A stretch of 64,000 nucleotides of DNA, from the NCBI GenBank assembly GCA_930367215.1, contig OV884060.1, positions 176,711,253-176,775,252 on the forward strand, read 5' to 3'. Source of the DNA: Pollenia angustigena (taxonomy: Eukaryota > Arthropoda > Insecta > Diptera > Polleniidae). Shown here piece after piece: positions 32,465 to 44,532 of the stretch (the stretch's first letter is position 1; each line of letters opens with the position of its first letter). A program made the translations under genes and the position numbers. The notes under the pieces are model-generated. The model worked only from the letters and a program-made list of their open reading frames with translations. It did not search any database and was not told the origin of the DNA.

Positions 32465-32740
32465 ATACTTAAGTGTGTATGCATGTTAATTTAACAAGAT
32501 AAGATTTTGATTTTAATATAAAACAGGTTTTTATGGATTCAAAATTGAACAATGTTTTTTAACAGTGAATAATATTAAATAAACATGATTTAAGGCTATT
32601 TTAATATTTTTCATTTAAAGTTATTATGAAATATTGATAAATTAAAATAAAGAGCACACTTTTGCAGAAATTTACTATGATATTCAATCAACATTTCGCC
32701 ATGTTAATTTAACATTGGTATTTGTTTGTGTGCAGGGGTC
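32465..32740 (+). repeat. ACACAG-type repeat, right half (family G)
   Basis: GGTTTTTATGGATTC, AATTGAACAATG, CACACTTTTGCAG and CGCCATGTTAATTTAACATT follow the same order as 30960-31140. Confidence 0.6.
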
Positions 32741-32922
32741 CTAAAAATACTTAATTTAGTAAAATAGTTTCTGTTCAAAATTCATTTATATAAAACCAAT
32801 TTGATAAGAATACTGCATAAATAAAACAATTATTGCCAAAAGAGTTTGATATTTTGGAGTTGTTCGTATGTGGACTAAGTAGGTGAAATATTAAAACGTT
32901 AATGCTAAATTTTACAGAATTA

Positions 32923-33749
32923 ATGGCCTGTACGTCGATTTCGAACGAAGACTTCGTTCGCTTAGGTTACATTCAAAACAAAAACATATTATAAACATGT
33001 AAGAAAGTATAGGCGGTCAAGCCCGACCATATGATACCCTAAATCACAGTATTAAAAAACACATCATGCTTAGACTTATGTCCATATAAATATGGATTTA
33101 TCTATGTTTCTAAAAGTCATTAAAATCGGTTTAAAAGTTTGTGAGATGCAGAAATTGCCCCCTACCTCCCCTTGTGGTCCTATTTTTGAAAAACTGTATA
33201 TCTTATGTGTCCATAAAGATATGGATCTATCTATGTTTTGAATTTCATTAAAATCGGTTTGAGAGGCAGAAATTATCCCTATCTCCCCTCGTGGTCCTAT
33301 TTTTTAAAAACTGCATCCCTTTTGTGTCCTTAAAGATATGGTTCTATGTAAGTTTTAAATTTCATTAAAATCGGTTTGATAGTTTCTGAGACGAAGAAAT
33401 TTCCCCCTATCTTCCCTCGTGGTCCTACGATTTGGCCCATTAGGCTTGGTCCTTGTGCCAATAAGAACCTATGTCCCAAATTTATCAAATTATCTCCAAA
33501 ATTGCGATCTGTACTTTGCGCACAAGGTTACATGAACAGCCAGCCAGCCAGCCGGACGGATATCGTTAGTTCGACTCAGAAAGTGATTCTGAGTCGATCG
33601 GTCTAGGATCAATATTTTAAGGCGTTACACACATCAGCACAAATGCATAATACCCCCTCCACTATTGTGGTGTGGGTATAAATATTGTTTTTGTTCTACA
33701 TGTTAGTTTAGCGAACTAAATGTTCGTTCGAAATCGACGAACAGGCCAT
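32923..33749. mobile_element. Miniature M, ATGGCCTGTWCGTCGA ends, hosting a P1 repeat
   Basis: The ends ATGGCCTGTACGTCGATTTC and, inverted, ATGGCCTGTTCGTCGATTTC are near-perfect for about 30 bp. The centre is occupied by a P1 repeat (32999-33688), so M alone is about 135 bp. Confidence 0.75.
32999..33688 (+). repeat. Dispersed repeat, family P1, nearly complete
   Basis: Starts TGTAAGAAAGTATAGGCGG, has three tandem copies of an AAATCGGTTTGA.AG unit of about 110 bp (33120-33390), the CAGCCGGACGGATATCGTTAG tail, and ends CCACTATTGTGGTGTGGG followed by TATAAA. Together with 55077-55730 this defines both family ends. Confidence 0.7.
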
Positions 33750-33992
33750 AAGTCTACAAATCTTTGGAAATAATTTTTATTCGATAGCTTTTATATCCAG
33801 GCGTTAAAAAATTTTACAAAACAAACTTCGGCACAAACTTAATTTAGGATTAATTAGGATGATCCAAAAAACGCAAAAATTACAGGTCAAAAATACTTTT
33901 GAAGACAAAAGTTCGTGCTTGTTTAAAATCATTTAATATCATTCACCAAAGTTATTTGATAACTAAGTAAATTTTAATACCCAAAAACTTAT

Positions 33993-34798
33993 GCCGGGTT
34001 TTTTGTGACATGGATTAAGTACAAATTTAGTTTAATGTAGTCTGAAACTCAGATTTTTCCTTCGAAATGTGATTTTTTTTATTCTTTCATTAAAGACTAA
34101 CCTTTTAAGCAAAACTAAGCCGTTCCGTAAAAATTTTGTATACAAACCAGAGATCAGCAATGAGTAGTGAAAAAGTGAGTAGAGCTAAATCATGACTCAT
34201 AAATTCTTGTACTTATACGCACTCATACTTATTCCAATGTGATTCAAACTCATATTCACTCAAAAGTTTCATTTTATTCATCGTACTCATACTTAGCAAC
34301 ATTTGTAGTGTTTGATTTAGAATCTACTCAACTCAATGTGTATAGGCGAAGCAAAATGCGAGGCTGCCAGATTTGTCCTCGAAATAGCAAAGTGACGATT
34401 TGGCAATTACAGTTTACTAAAGTAACATGTATGAAGTAGACGATTTTTCGGCAAATTTATCTGGCAGCGCTGATTATTAAGTTGTGTGTTTTCTCTGTTG
34501 TGTTAAAACGGTAAATGGATGAGATAATGATTTGAATCATTGTGAGTATTGTAAGTATTTTCTTGAAATTATAAATCAAGCTGAGGTCATTTATGAGTAT
34601 GCGTATAATGTCGACGTCGCACTCATAAATATTTCTCTTGTGAGTATGAGTGAATCAGAGTAGTTTAGTTTAAATGATTTCTACGCACTTATACTTACAA
34701 TTGCATGAGTCAGTATGAGTAGCGAAAAAACGATTGATTGCTGATCTCTGATACAAGCACGATAAACCTAGTTTAACTAAGATCTCAAAAGCCAAGCC
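33993..34798. mobile_element. Element W, split by a hAT miniature
   Basis: Left end CCGGGTTTTTTGTGAC; right end, inverted, GGCTTGGCTTTTGAG. With the insert removed it matches the inverted copy at 63728-63930, including GAAAAATCTGAG and AGTTAAACTAGG. Confidence 0.65.
34148..34750. mobile_element. hAT miniature, CAGAGATCAGCAAT ends, in W
   Basis: Ends CAGAGATCAGCAATGAGTAG and TTGCTGATCTCTG; the flanking octamers ATACAAAC and ATACAAGC match at 7 of 8. The W copy at 63.8 kb has an uninterrupted TTTGTATACAAA at this point. ACTCATA/TGAGTAT words recur throughout. A shorter sister is at 44859-45336. Confidence 0.88.
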
Positions 34799-35342
34799 TT
34801 GGCGACAACCTTGAGTTAAGTTTAATTAAAAATCAAATTAAAACGCTCCAAATTTTCACCACTTTCTTTTCAATTTACGCCACAGTGTAATGAAAATGGG
34901 AAAGGGAAAATCATATTACATACTTTCGACTTTTATTTATTTTTGTCTTTCTCCTACAAAGTATTGTTTTAAAAAATTTAAGCCAGCAAAAACAAAAACA
35001 CAACCGCATTATTTAAAAATAACGATAACAACAAATAGAAATATTGCAAACAAAAAAAAAAAAAAAATACCAACGAAATATGTATAAAGTACTAAAAATA
35101 CCAGTAAATGTTAAAAAACAGAAGCGTGGATGGTAGCAGGGAAGATGGGAAAAATATAACACCCACAATTGAGATGAGAAAAAGGTCGTGTAAATAGATA
35201 AGTAAGCCCTGCAATAACTTTAGGTGCAAAAATCATATGTATAAATCAGAGCATGAAAATAAACAAAACGAAACGTTTGCAATCCTTTGTTTTGTACTTT
35301 GCAATAAGTAAAAAAAAAAAGATAATAAAGCTTTCAATGCCA
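34799..35342. other. Unassigned AT-rich DNA
   Basis: No gene or repeat border recognised. Confidence 0.4.
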
Positions 35343-36128
35343 AAAGTGGTAAAATTTTTAAGGCCGATTTCACTTGACATTTCTCAATTTCAGACTAACT
35401 CAATTTGAACCATGGGAAGATACACAATCGAGCAACGCGTTAAAGTTATTCAGGCTTATTGTGAAAATGAGCGTTCAAATCAACATGCATATCGTGCACT
35501 TCGACATTCAGTGATGAGGCACATTTCACCTCAGTGGATTCGTCAATAAGCAGAATTGCCGCATTTGGGCGAATGATAATCCAAGAGTGATTGTCAAAAA
35601 ACCAATGCACCCACAAAGAGTGACTGTTTGAAGCAGTTTATGGGCTGGCGGCATCATCGGACCGTATTTTTTCCAAAATGAGGCCGGTCAGGCAGTTACT
35701 GTGAATGGTGTTATCTATCGTGAGATGATAACGAACTTTTTATGGCCCGAATTGGAAGAAATGGATGTGGACGGTATGTGGTTTTCACTGGTGGCGATAT
35801 CAATTGGTCGCCAAGATCATATGATTTGACACCGTTGGTCCTCTTTCTTTAGAGTTATTTGAAAGAAAAGGTGTACGTCGATAAGCCAGCAACAATTCAA
35901 GAGCTAAAGGATGAGATAATTCTCAACATAAACGGCATAGAACCTCAATTATGCCTCAGCGTCATCGAAAATTTGGACCATCGGATGGAGGCCATTTGGC
36001 CGATATTTTGTTTTATACATAATTGAACCATACCAATATTATCATAAGAAAAAGAAATGACAATAATTTCCTAAATAATTTGTGTTTTATTCAAAATCAA
36101 CATCGGCCCTTAAAATTTAACCAACCTT
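35343..36128 (+). mobile_element. Mariner D (DD41D), internally deleted
   Basis: The left end AAGTGGTAAAATTTTTAAGG and the right end CATCGGCCCTTAAAATTTAA, closing CCAACCTT, are diverged family terminal repeats; TA follows at 36129-36130. It lies next to, and probably inside, a minus-strand P1 repeat. Confidence 0.85.
35412..36026 (+). pseudogene. Mariner D transposase, multiply deleted
   Basis: ATG at 35412 opens MGRYTIEQRVKVIQAYCENE and continues NQHAYRALR, then joins directly to the first catalytic block FSDEAHF in another frame: about 130 codons are missing, as in copy A. A one-base loss follows. The VWCG tryptophan context reads TGA (35629-35631). The segment WPELEEMDVDGMWF then jumps to GDISIGRQD-like codons, removing the second aspartate block. 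The tail reads KVYVDKPATIQELKDEI and ENLDHRME before a further short deletion. Confidence 0.88.
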
Positions 36129-36129
36129 T

Positions 36130-37485
36130 ACTTATAAATGTCGGTGTTAACATAAAAATTGCTGACAATAACTTTTACGATAGCTACGATGTCATGAAAA
36201 ATGTTGTGCTGGTAGGGCCAAAATAAACCATATGTCCAATATAAACCCCATCCTAAGCTCACTTATAGGCAAACAAATCCCATGTAGATAAAGATATCTA
36301 AATATTATCCGGATCAAAGAACTGTTACAGGAGTCTACACAGAAAAAATTATTTTTCCAGTTCAAACAAAAAATTTGTAGAATCAAACAATTTTTTGTCT
36401 AAAATCGGTCCTACAAACAAATTCGCATATTCAAACAATTTATTTGCATTTTGTTTATTGAAAAAAAACGCCGATTTTTTCAAACAAATAATTTTAAATA
36501 ATCAAACAAAAAGTTTACTGAAATTCATATAAATTTCAAACAAATAATTTTGCTGAATCAAACAAAAAAGTTTTGGCACAAGCAACGACGCGCACACAAG
36601 CAAGCACTGTTGGCGAAGATGAAGCAGAGCAGAGCGGCCGGCTGGCTTTGAGACATATTTTTTTGTTGGAATAATTTTTGAACGAAGTCATATTTATACT
36701 CACAGTGTTTTTGTTCATCACACACTTTTGCTTTATCCTTTCCTTTGCTAATGAGTTGGCAGACCGACTCGATATGTTTTCCGCCATCATTCTATTTTTG
36801 TATTTGATGTATTTAAACAAACTGTTTGAAAAAATTGAATACGGGATTTTGTTTTTTTTTTACCAACTTTGAAACCAACCAAAAATTTATTTTGTTTCTT
36901 ATAATGTGTTTTTTCTGTTGTTTAAAAAAAATGAAACGTTTTTTTTACCTGCTATTGTTTTTGTTGTTTTTTTACTACAAACCTCGTCGCGCTATTTTAT
37001 CATTTTTCTTATTGCTGCACTTTTTTAAAGCGTTCAAAAATAGACTGCATGTGTTTTTTGTTGTAGTTCTTATATTTATCATAAAGAAGTGTTGCTTACA
37101 ATCAATAAAAAAATGCAAAAAGACGACAACATTAAAGAGCGTTAAATATTTCATACAAAATTATGAAAACTTCAAACCAATAGCGCGTTTATTAAATTTT
37201 TGAAGAGTTGTCCACATTTTTGTTGGTTAAATAAAAATCAAACAAAAATATTGATTGAATCAGTAAAAAAATTTGTAGAAATCAAAAAAATTTTCAAACA
37301 AGCGTTTGTTTGAAAATAATTCGGCAATAATTTTGTCTGTGTAAGCCTCATAACATAATTTTGTACTAGCGGCTACATGATTGCCCATGGGTTTTACATA
37401 GGGTACACTCTGGAAAATTAGTTTTTAAATACTGACGTGTAGGATGGCATATGGTCGTGCTTGACCGACCATACTTTCTATATTT
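36130..37485 (-). repeat. Dispersed repeat, family P1, split by element Z
   Basis: On the minus strand it starts near 37485 with AGAAAGTATGGTCGGTCAAG and continues to 37344, then resumes at 36335 and runs to the edge of mariner D, including GGCCCTACCAGCACAACATT. This is the same order as in the 55-kb copy. Confidence 0.65.
36338..37341. mobile_element. Element Z, CACAGA ends, TA flanks, internal TCAAACAAA array
   Basis: Ends CACAGAAAAAATTATTTTTCC and, inverted, CACAGACAAAATTATTGCCG, between TA dinucleotides (36336-36337, 37342-37343). 36358-36575 contains about eight TCAAACAAA units spaced roughly 25-40 bp, with further ones near the right end, resembling subterminal binding-site arrays. Frames of 94 and 125 codons inside are hydrophobic low-complexity and match nothing I know. 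Confidence 0.7.
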
Positions 37486-39285
37486 CAGTCTATAGAAAAC
37501 CAAATTCCAAATACATTGTTTTCCATAGACTTAAAAAAATAAATATTTTTAGGGTACACTGTGAACGGTACACAGATAGAAAAGAAAACAAAGGAACGAA
37601 ACTGAAGAGTTTAGAGATAAACATTTCGTTTGCTAAGTGATTTATTTGCTCCTTAGAGTGATGCTTTTGAATTTCAATTAAAAGACAGATATATAATATT
37701 TGATGCAGAAAATATTCGTGGAAGATTTTAACGCCCTAAAGTGCGGTTTTAGTAAACTTTTATATGGAAGTTTAAAAAAGTACAAAAATTACACCTTAAA
37801 ATGAGTGTTAGAGGGTTAATATATTCTAATAAAAGAATCGCCATACAATTCTTCTGAACACATCTGAAATGGTATGTTAGCTCAGAAGTACATTTAGTTT
37901 ATCTTTTTTGACTTATACCAAACGTCCTTTCCAAAAATTCAAAAATTTTGGGTGCCGATATTTCGGGAAGCCGAGCTAACTTTTCAAAACCCTTTGTCAG
38001 ATAAGCTCTTCCAATAGTCTAGTTTGATTTTGCGTTAGAATTTTTTTTTTTTTCTGTTGCACAGTGTTATCTATCAAGGGCTAGGAATAAGGCGTCAGTC
38101 GAATCCACTGACATTGTTAAAAGCGCATAAAAAATAAGATTGAGCATGCAGGGTAAATAGCTACTGGACATTTTTTTCATTTCTCATACACTGATCCTAA
38201 TAGTTACCCAATTTTGTTTATGCTATCGAATTTTTATCGATTTCGTAACAATGTTCGAGAAAAAGTGTGCAACTAAAGCATTATTTACATAAGGAATCTG
38301 TAAACATTCTTAGACATAACCATTTTTTTCGGTTTATAAAAGGTCTATTTAACAGTTTTAACCAAAAATTCGTTTCATTTTCCATTTAATATTAAATTAT
38401 TATGAAATATGTAATTATGTTTCGCAGGCACGTACAACAGATCACATTACAAATTTATTACAAACTGTCCTAAGTTATGCATATTCCGCTCTTTTACTAC
38501 CCACTCTTTACCAGCTAATTGTTCCGAGAAAGTCAGTTTTATATGCGAAATGTTCAATTATCTAAACAACTCTTTGAAGTGGCCAAAGAGGATAAGTAAA
38601 AGGACCACAATTTGATTCTTATGTACTTTGTTATTGTAAAATTTTGCAAAAACTTTTCAATTGCTACGAGTACTAAATGTGATAAAGTAGTTACATTTTT
38701 GTATACAATCGAAAAACACTCTACAAAATACTTAGAGTTGGGGGGAGATGGGGTGGTAAAATGGAATATACAAAATGTAACTTAAAGCAGTCATCTTAAA
38801 AACACTTACACTCACACTTATTAAGGAAAAACACAATGGGAAATTTTCATAATAAGTCAAATCCTTTTAAATTAAAATTTGTTTTTGAAATTTAAATAAT
38901 TTTGAAATTTAAACTAATTTTATTAAATGTTTATTATATTGTCATTATTAACACACTTTTAAGTTTTCAACATTAACTTAATATGTTTTTATTTTATTCC
39001 CTTTGGGTTGCGATGAAAAAAATACTAACTTTAACGATAATAAATCGTGACTAAATGAGATAAATAAAAACAATAAAGTTGATTTATTACCACTGTACTC
39101 CTTTAGCAAATACATATTTTAACACGCATATTTGATAAATCCTCTTTATTAGGCAAGCTGAATGTTCATATCTACCAATTTTTTCCTGACTTTGCACAAT
39201 GGGACTTAATTAGGATTTTTGGAAAAAAAAATCGAAAGGATAGATTGATAGGAAGTCTTAAGCGTTTTCTATAGCCTTTACCACT
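37486..39285. other. Unassigned AT-rich DNA
   Basis: About 1.8 kb without recognisable gene, RNA or repeat border. Confidence 0.4.
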
Positions 39286-39289
39286 ACTT

Positions 39290-39640
39290 GGGGCCTTGAG
39301 TAACTGTAATTCGAGTAAGTCATGTCCGTCTGTTGAAATCAGGCCCTCTATGGTACAACTCTAAAGATATAAACAATTTTGGTTTCAAATTGTTTCCAGT
39401 TATTCCAGCTCAATCGGTTCGGTAGGAACATGGGTACGAACCCAAATTTTGCAAAACCATACCAAAAAATGGACATTTCTGTTACAAAAACTAACATAAA
39501 TTGGTGGGGGAGCGCACAACGGAAAATAATACCTACAACTTAAATTTGTAAAGATCGGTCCGTAATTTCCCATAGGCCCCATATAAAGAGTACCTTTGAA
39601 ATAGACTGTAAAACGCCCAAAACCGTAACGAATTATAATA
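39290..39640 (-). repeat. Dispersed repeat, family P2, partial
   Basis: The minus strand carries the CAACAGACGGACATGACTTA motif and a TATGGGGCCTATGGG segment followed by GACCGATCTTTAC. This is the same order as 5790-6060, of which it is a partial inverted copy. Confidence 0.65.
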
Positions 39641-40100
39641 ATTTAAGGTCAGTTTTTTAAAAGACTGGTTAACAACTTGTAGATCACATAAAATGCTCAC
39701 TCTTAAAATACACTTTTCCTCGTTGGATGGCATCAAAGATTTGGCACAGTCGAATATATAGCTTTTACTTCTATATTATCCCATTTCCAATTTATTCAAA
39801 TGTTTCTAAAGCCATAATTTGGATCGGGCTTATTAACTAGAAAAAACGTTTTATCTTCCTTGCAAGACACCAAAGGGTCCCAAATGAGGGTGCGTTACGG
39901 GTTTCCAGTGAGTCCGCCAAGAAGAATACAAAAAATGTTCTGTTAAAAAATAAAAATTGTTTTAATCTTGAAAATTCAAAAAGTGTTTGACTTTTTTAAG
40001 GTTAAAACTTTCAAAAATTACATAAAAATAAATTAAATTTAGCTGAGACGTCCGCGAAGCCATAAAACGGAGGGAAATCCTGATCTAGACCATTTACGCG
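39641..40100. other. Unassigned DNA
   Basis: No feature recognised. Confidence 0.35.
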
Positions 40101-40139
40101 TTTTTTTTGTAGGGCCAGCACTCAGGGGATGACCCCTAT

Positions 40140-41105
40140 CAATGCATTGCATTCTGTTAGAAGTAGGAAAATAGGTTAAGGGAAGGAAAATAGAGGGAGT
40201 ACTGCTTGTGAACATTCGAATTGAACTTATTTAGTTGAAGGTGAGACTTCAGCAGGACGGTTATTCCACATACGAACAGTCCGACCAAGAACCGAATTTT
40301 TCCTGTAATGCGTTGTACGCTGCACCGGCCAATCGACTACAAAAGCATGGGCTCTTAAGGAAAAATGTGTACTAGGAACAAAAAATCGGGTTTCGGAAAC
40401 CAGATCCCTAATTCATTAGAGCACATCCCATTGTAGTAACCATAAAATAGGCAAATACAACCAACATTGCTCAAGGGAGTTAATAGAATTCAATGCCCTT
40501 CTGTCACCAATGAGGAACTTTGCCCTCTTCTGCACGCGGTCGAGAAGCGCCAAAATAGAATCTGAAGCACTGGCCCAAACATGAGAGTTCTATTCCATTC
40601 TCGGCCAGATATTGGTGGTATAAATAGTAAGGAGATCAGATGGAGTGAAGTATCTCTTACATCGTTTTAAAACCCGAGTCACTAAAATACTTCTTTCGAC
40701 ACCTTGAATATATGTTTTGTCCATCGGACTGCACATTGCATTTTCATGCCCAGAACATCAAGAGATTCTGATTGAGATCAGGTACCTTGCGTTTATGCAT
40801 TAGCATGCAACATTGGGTATTGCGATCATTAAAATTGACCCTATTTGCGTTACCACATTATCAGATTATGTCAAGGTCTCTGCGAAGCATATCACACATG
40901 TTCTATGGTCTATAATCAAATGAATACGAATGGCAAAGGTTACTGTCATCTGCAAAAGGGTTGGAAGTTAGAAGAAAAATAAGAAATTGAGTAGAAGAAA
41001 GAATGGAGCCTTGCGGCACCCCTAAATAATCCTTGAACTCGAGTGTACCATGCCAGACCTCGTCAAATGCCTTGGAAATATCTAAAACAATTAACATACT
41101 TTCGC
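40140..41105 (-). pseudogene. Non-LTR reverse transcriptase remnant (CR1/jockey type)
   Basis: Minus strand. 41097-40903 reads MLIVLDISKAFDEVWHGTLE, then jumps to GVPQGSILSSTQFLIFLLTS and FADDSNLCHSYSF: the RT palm with its FADD box and a deletion between the A and B motifs. Lower down come SRPRAEEGK- and GDRRALNSINSLEQC-like stretches. At about 40410-40230 come RDLVSETRFFVPSTHFSLRA, the QRTTHYRKNSVLGRTVRMWN motif and NRPAEVSPSTK, the usual C-terminus of CR1/jockey-group ORF2 (R..R.WN.LP-type). Several stops and frame slips are present. The exact clade is not resolved. Confidence 0.8.
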
Positions 41106-42500
41106 CAAAATGATGAATGGACTTTCAAAAACTTGATTTGTTTTTAATATTTTTGCGATACACATATTTTGGCATAGCTCCGCGCTTGTGCTTCAAATAT
41201 AGCTTACTTATTTTTCAGGAAAAGTAACATGAACACACATACAATTTAATATACTATTTACTCTAAAATAAATTTCTGTGAGGATGGGTTTGTGTGGGAA
41301 AATATTAATACTGATGACTGCCTACTTCCATAGATCACACTGACACCACATAATAACTTCCAACATACTACTCTCAGGCTGCTGTTATCTACGATAAATA
41401 ATGCTGGTTGTATTGCTGCTGTTGTCATGAGCTTTTTCTGTGGCTCTTTTACTACTAAAATTACTGTCTATATGCTTCATTCGCCCACTCAAAGGAACAA
41501 AAATACTAACCATAATAAAAATCTTCATCATCGTCGTCAGAAGCAAAAACAAAAAACATAAAAAAGGACGAAAACCTAGGAGTAGTAGGAAAACATTAAG
41601 AAGAAGTAAAATCCATTAAATGAAAAATATTTTAATGGTTACACACATACCTATCAACACACACACACAAACACTATTTCTTTCTCTCTCTTATATACAA
41701 AAACACACAGTCACATTAACAAATGTAATAAAGATGAATGTATAAATATTTTCTCACTATGGTTTGGTTCGTACCGAGTTGGGTTTGCATTCTGGTTTTG
41801 TTGCTGATTGTCTGACTGACTGACTTTTAAGGCAAAACAAAAAGCAGGAAAAGGATTTCTATCAGGAAAATATTCCATCCATGTTTTTCTTTTATTATCA
41901 CAAAGAATTTATTGAGGGTTATGTTGGTGTTTTTGGATGAGATGAACAAATGTGTGTTATTTGTATAAAGATGTGACGTCAATGTATGTTTATTTTTTTG
42001 TGGAAAAATAAAAATATACGCATAAAGAAATGCTTGAGTAAAACCAACTGTACACTGGTTTTGGCAAAAGATAAAGGTTATATTAAAAACTAATTTCAAA
42101 TAATTTAAATCTGTTTAAGATATAAGAATAAAGTACATGAAAGTTTTTTCTGGAATTAACAAAACTCATTTAGCTGTTAAAGTTGAAAATGTGGTAAGCG
42201 TTGATAATAAAATGGACTATATAATTTAACATATGGCTTGTTTAGCGAAACTATAAAAATTATATTAAAAAAAACAAAAATAATGGCAGCCATAAATGTT
42301 GGTCACATGAAATCTTGAAATGTCATAAAGGAAAACATGGTTGGTTGAATTTGTATATTTCATATAACTTTATGGCATTTGGTTTGATTGTATAAAAATC
42401 TTCCTTTATATTATATACATATATGCATGCACTAACACACATATATTTATGTGTATGTATATGCCCTGTAGTTCGCTTATTATGCGTTAATGCGCTTATA
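41106..42500. other. Unassigned DNA with short CA and AC repeats
   Basis: Contains a short ACACACACACAAACAC tract at 41658-41675. No gene or transposon border was recognised. Confidence 0.4.
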
Positions 42501-42882
42501 CCCAGCGGGAAAAAGGAGTAAGGATGCCTTCTAGAAGGCCTCTGTACTCCTTCTTTTGGATAAACAAGGCCTACTCGCTTCATTCCATACTCATATCTTT
42601 TTTACACACGTTGTCATTGCGGAGTAGGCCTTCCGCTCTTGCTTCTTTAGCAGGTAACGGGATCAAAAAAAATTATTATTTTGCTTGTGCAAAAAAAAAA
42701 ACAATACAAAAAATGTAACCCCTTCTCTGCTCCCTTCTCCTAGAAGCTATTGTGGAAGGTGTATCTTATACCAAGGAGTCGAGGCATTATTTAGCTGTTA
42801 GATAAGATTCAACCAAAAAAATGTTAAAGCAGGCCTGTAAAAAAGCCTGAAGTGAGAAGGTCTTCTGCATTTTCCCGCTGGG
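42501..42882. mobile_element. CCCAGCGGG miniature, complete copy
   Basis: Ends CCCAGCGGGAAAAAGGAG and CATTTTCCCGCTGGG, flanked by TA (42499-42500, 42883-42884). Inside are CCTTCTAGAAGGCC, CCATACTCATATC and ACACACGTTGTCATTGC, shared with the other copies. Non-coding. Confidence 0.85.
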
Positions 42883-42986
42883 TATTTTCCTTTTCGTTAA
42901 GGATTTAAAAGTTCCCCTTAGATTGTTGCTTCTGACATTGATAAAGCTGATATCAGCGTTGCCATATTTTTTATTTTATTTATTAA

Positions 42987-43506
42987 CCCTGTAATGCCTA
43001 AGGGTGTCTTAAGGCATGCTTAACCAAAATTTTACTGACGTCCAATATATAATGAATTTATATTAATTTCCATTTCCACAAATATATGTAGAAGCTTCGA
43101 AAGCTCTTAAAAGCTCCAAAAGCTCTAAAAGCGTTGTCAACAATCTCGAACACAATGCAAACTTAATTTATGGTGCTCAAATAATAAAATTGTTTTTTTT
43201 TATTATCACAAACAAAACAAAATAAAAAAATATTTTTTTTTTTTTGAATTTGTTTCATTACTTTTTATTTCTAATAAAAACTATAGTTTGTTATAACAAA
43301 CAGAATTCCCAATAATTAAATGTATTTTTATTACTAGATGCCCAAGGGTGTCTCAAGATACTCCTTGATGTTTTCTCATCTGGAACGTAAACGACTGGTT
43401 GTACGGGCCAAAAAAATGTTTTTTTTAACTCAGAAGCCCAAAAATACCCTTAACAAGTTATATTCATAATATATTCCCAGTTATTATGAAACTTGCCATT
43501 AAAGGG
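42987..43506. mobile_element. piggyBac-like TTAA miniature, 520 bp
   Basis: TTAA at 42983-42986 and 43507-43510; ends CCCTGTAATGCCTAAGGG and, inverted, CCCTTTAATGGCAAG. GCCTAAGGGTGTCTTAAG recurs as GCCCAAGGGTGTCTCAAG at 43340. An AAAGCTCYAAAAGCTC minisatellite lies at 43089-43135. Confidence 0.75.
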
Positions 43507-43574
43507 TTAAGAGTTAAAAATACTGGCACAATTTATATTCTAACATTAATCAACATAGACCTTCAAAACGTTGT

Positions 43575-43648
43575 AGGAAGTCGAACGCGCAACCCTCGCA
43601 CTTTTAGACTAGCTCACTGCAAACTAGCTAACCAGGGGACCCCATTTT
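43575..43648 (-). ncRNA. tRNA-like SINE head or decayed tRNA
   Basis: On the minus strand TCCCCTGGTTAGCTAGTTTG resembles a D-arm/A-box, and GCGCGTTCGACTTCC about 40 bp later resembles the B-box and T-arm. The acceptor arm does not pair, so it is likely a SINE head or a dead tRNA rather than a gene. Confidence 0.45.
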
Positions 43649-43649
43649 A

Positions 43650-44100
43650 TTATATTATTATTTTTTTTCAAAATTTATTCGGAAATTTTTTGAAAAAAAT
43701 TCGTTTCTAACATTAAGAAATATTCATCTGCGATACACAAGTACACAGCAAAAACTTACATTGCAAAGCTAACTAATATAACTACTCTTCACTACTTATA
43801 CATTGGCACAAAGAACACTGGTTGTGTATTACTTTAATCTCTTACAAAAAATGACTTGAGCGATTACGACAACGACAGCCGGAATAAGGCTGATTATTTC
43901 ACCACGGCGATGTCATTAGAGACAAGTTCTTACCACCCTCGCATACAAATTTGGAGTTAAATAAGTCATTACCACATTCGCTTGCAGATGGGTACTTCAC
44001 ACTGGTATCAACAAAACTGAATTTGTAAAACAAATTGTGTTTTTAATAAAATTTACTTTCTAATGCAAAATTTCACTACCCTGCATTAAGGACATATTTA
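43650..44100. other. Unassigned DNA
   Basis: No feature recognised. Confidence 0.35.
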
Positions 44101-44102
44101 TA

Positions 44103-44532
44103 CCCAATAAACCAAAGAACGATATGATTGCAAAAACGATATTGAGCCTTTATAGCAAAAATGATGTAACCAACAAAAATAAAATTTTACAGGAGAAGGT
44201 TTTTTTTAAATATTTTTGCTTCAAGTCTAGGGCTTAGTTTGAAATTCAGTTTGAAATTGCTTTTGCTCTTATTTCGTGACGGTACTTCCCAGAGATATCA
44301 TATTTTTAGAGATGCTGCATATGATCAAAAGTTATCGATTTTCATCAAAAAACCAAAATTTAAAATGTTGTTGGTTACATAATTTTCGCTTGAAATTATG
44401 TTTTCATGAAAGAACGATATTATAAGGAAAGGTACAGTTTAAATACTATCGTTTATGATGCAAAATCGATATCATATATTAAAATTTATATCATCTAGAC
44501 GATATAGTTATAACATCGTTTGGTTGATTGGG
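44103..44532. mobile_element. Miniature R, CCCAATMAACCAAA ends, TA flanks
   Basis: Ends CCCAATAAACCAAAGAACG and, inverted, CCCAATCAACCAAACGATG, with TA on both sides (44101-44102, 44533-44534). AACGATAT recurs at least five times in both orientations. Non-coding. Confidence 0.78.

Noticed and set aside
36826..37203. 125-codon hydrophobic frame
   Set aside because: Low-complexity F/L/K content within a non-coding inverted-repeat element; no supporting start context or homology.
43575..43648. Functional tRNA gene
   Set aside because: A- and B-box-like motifs are present but the acceptor and anticodon stems do not form.
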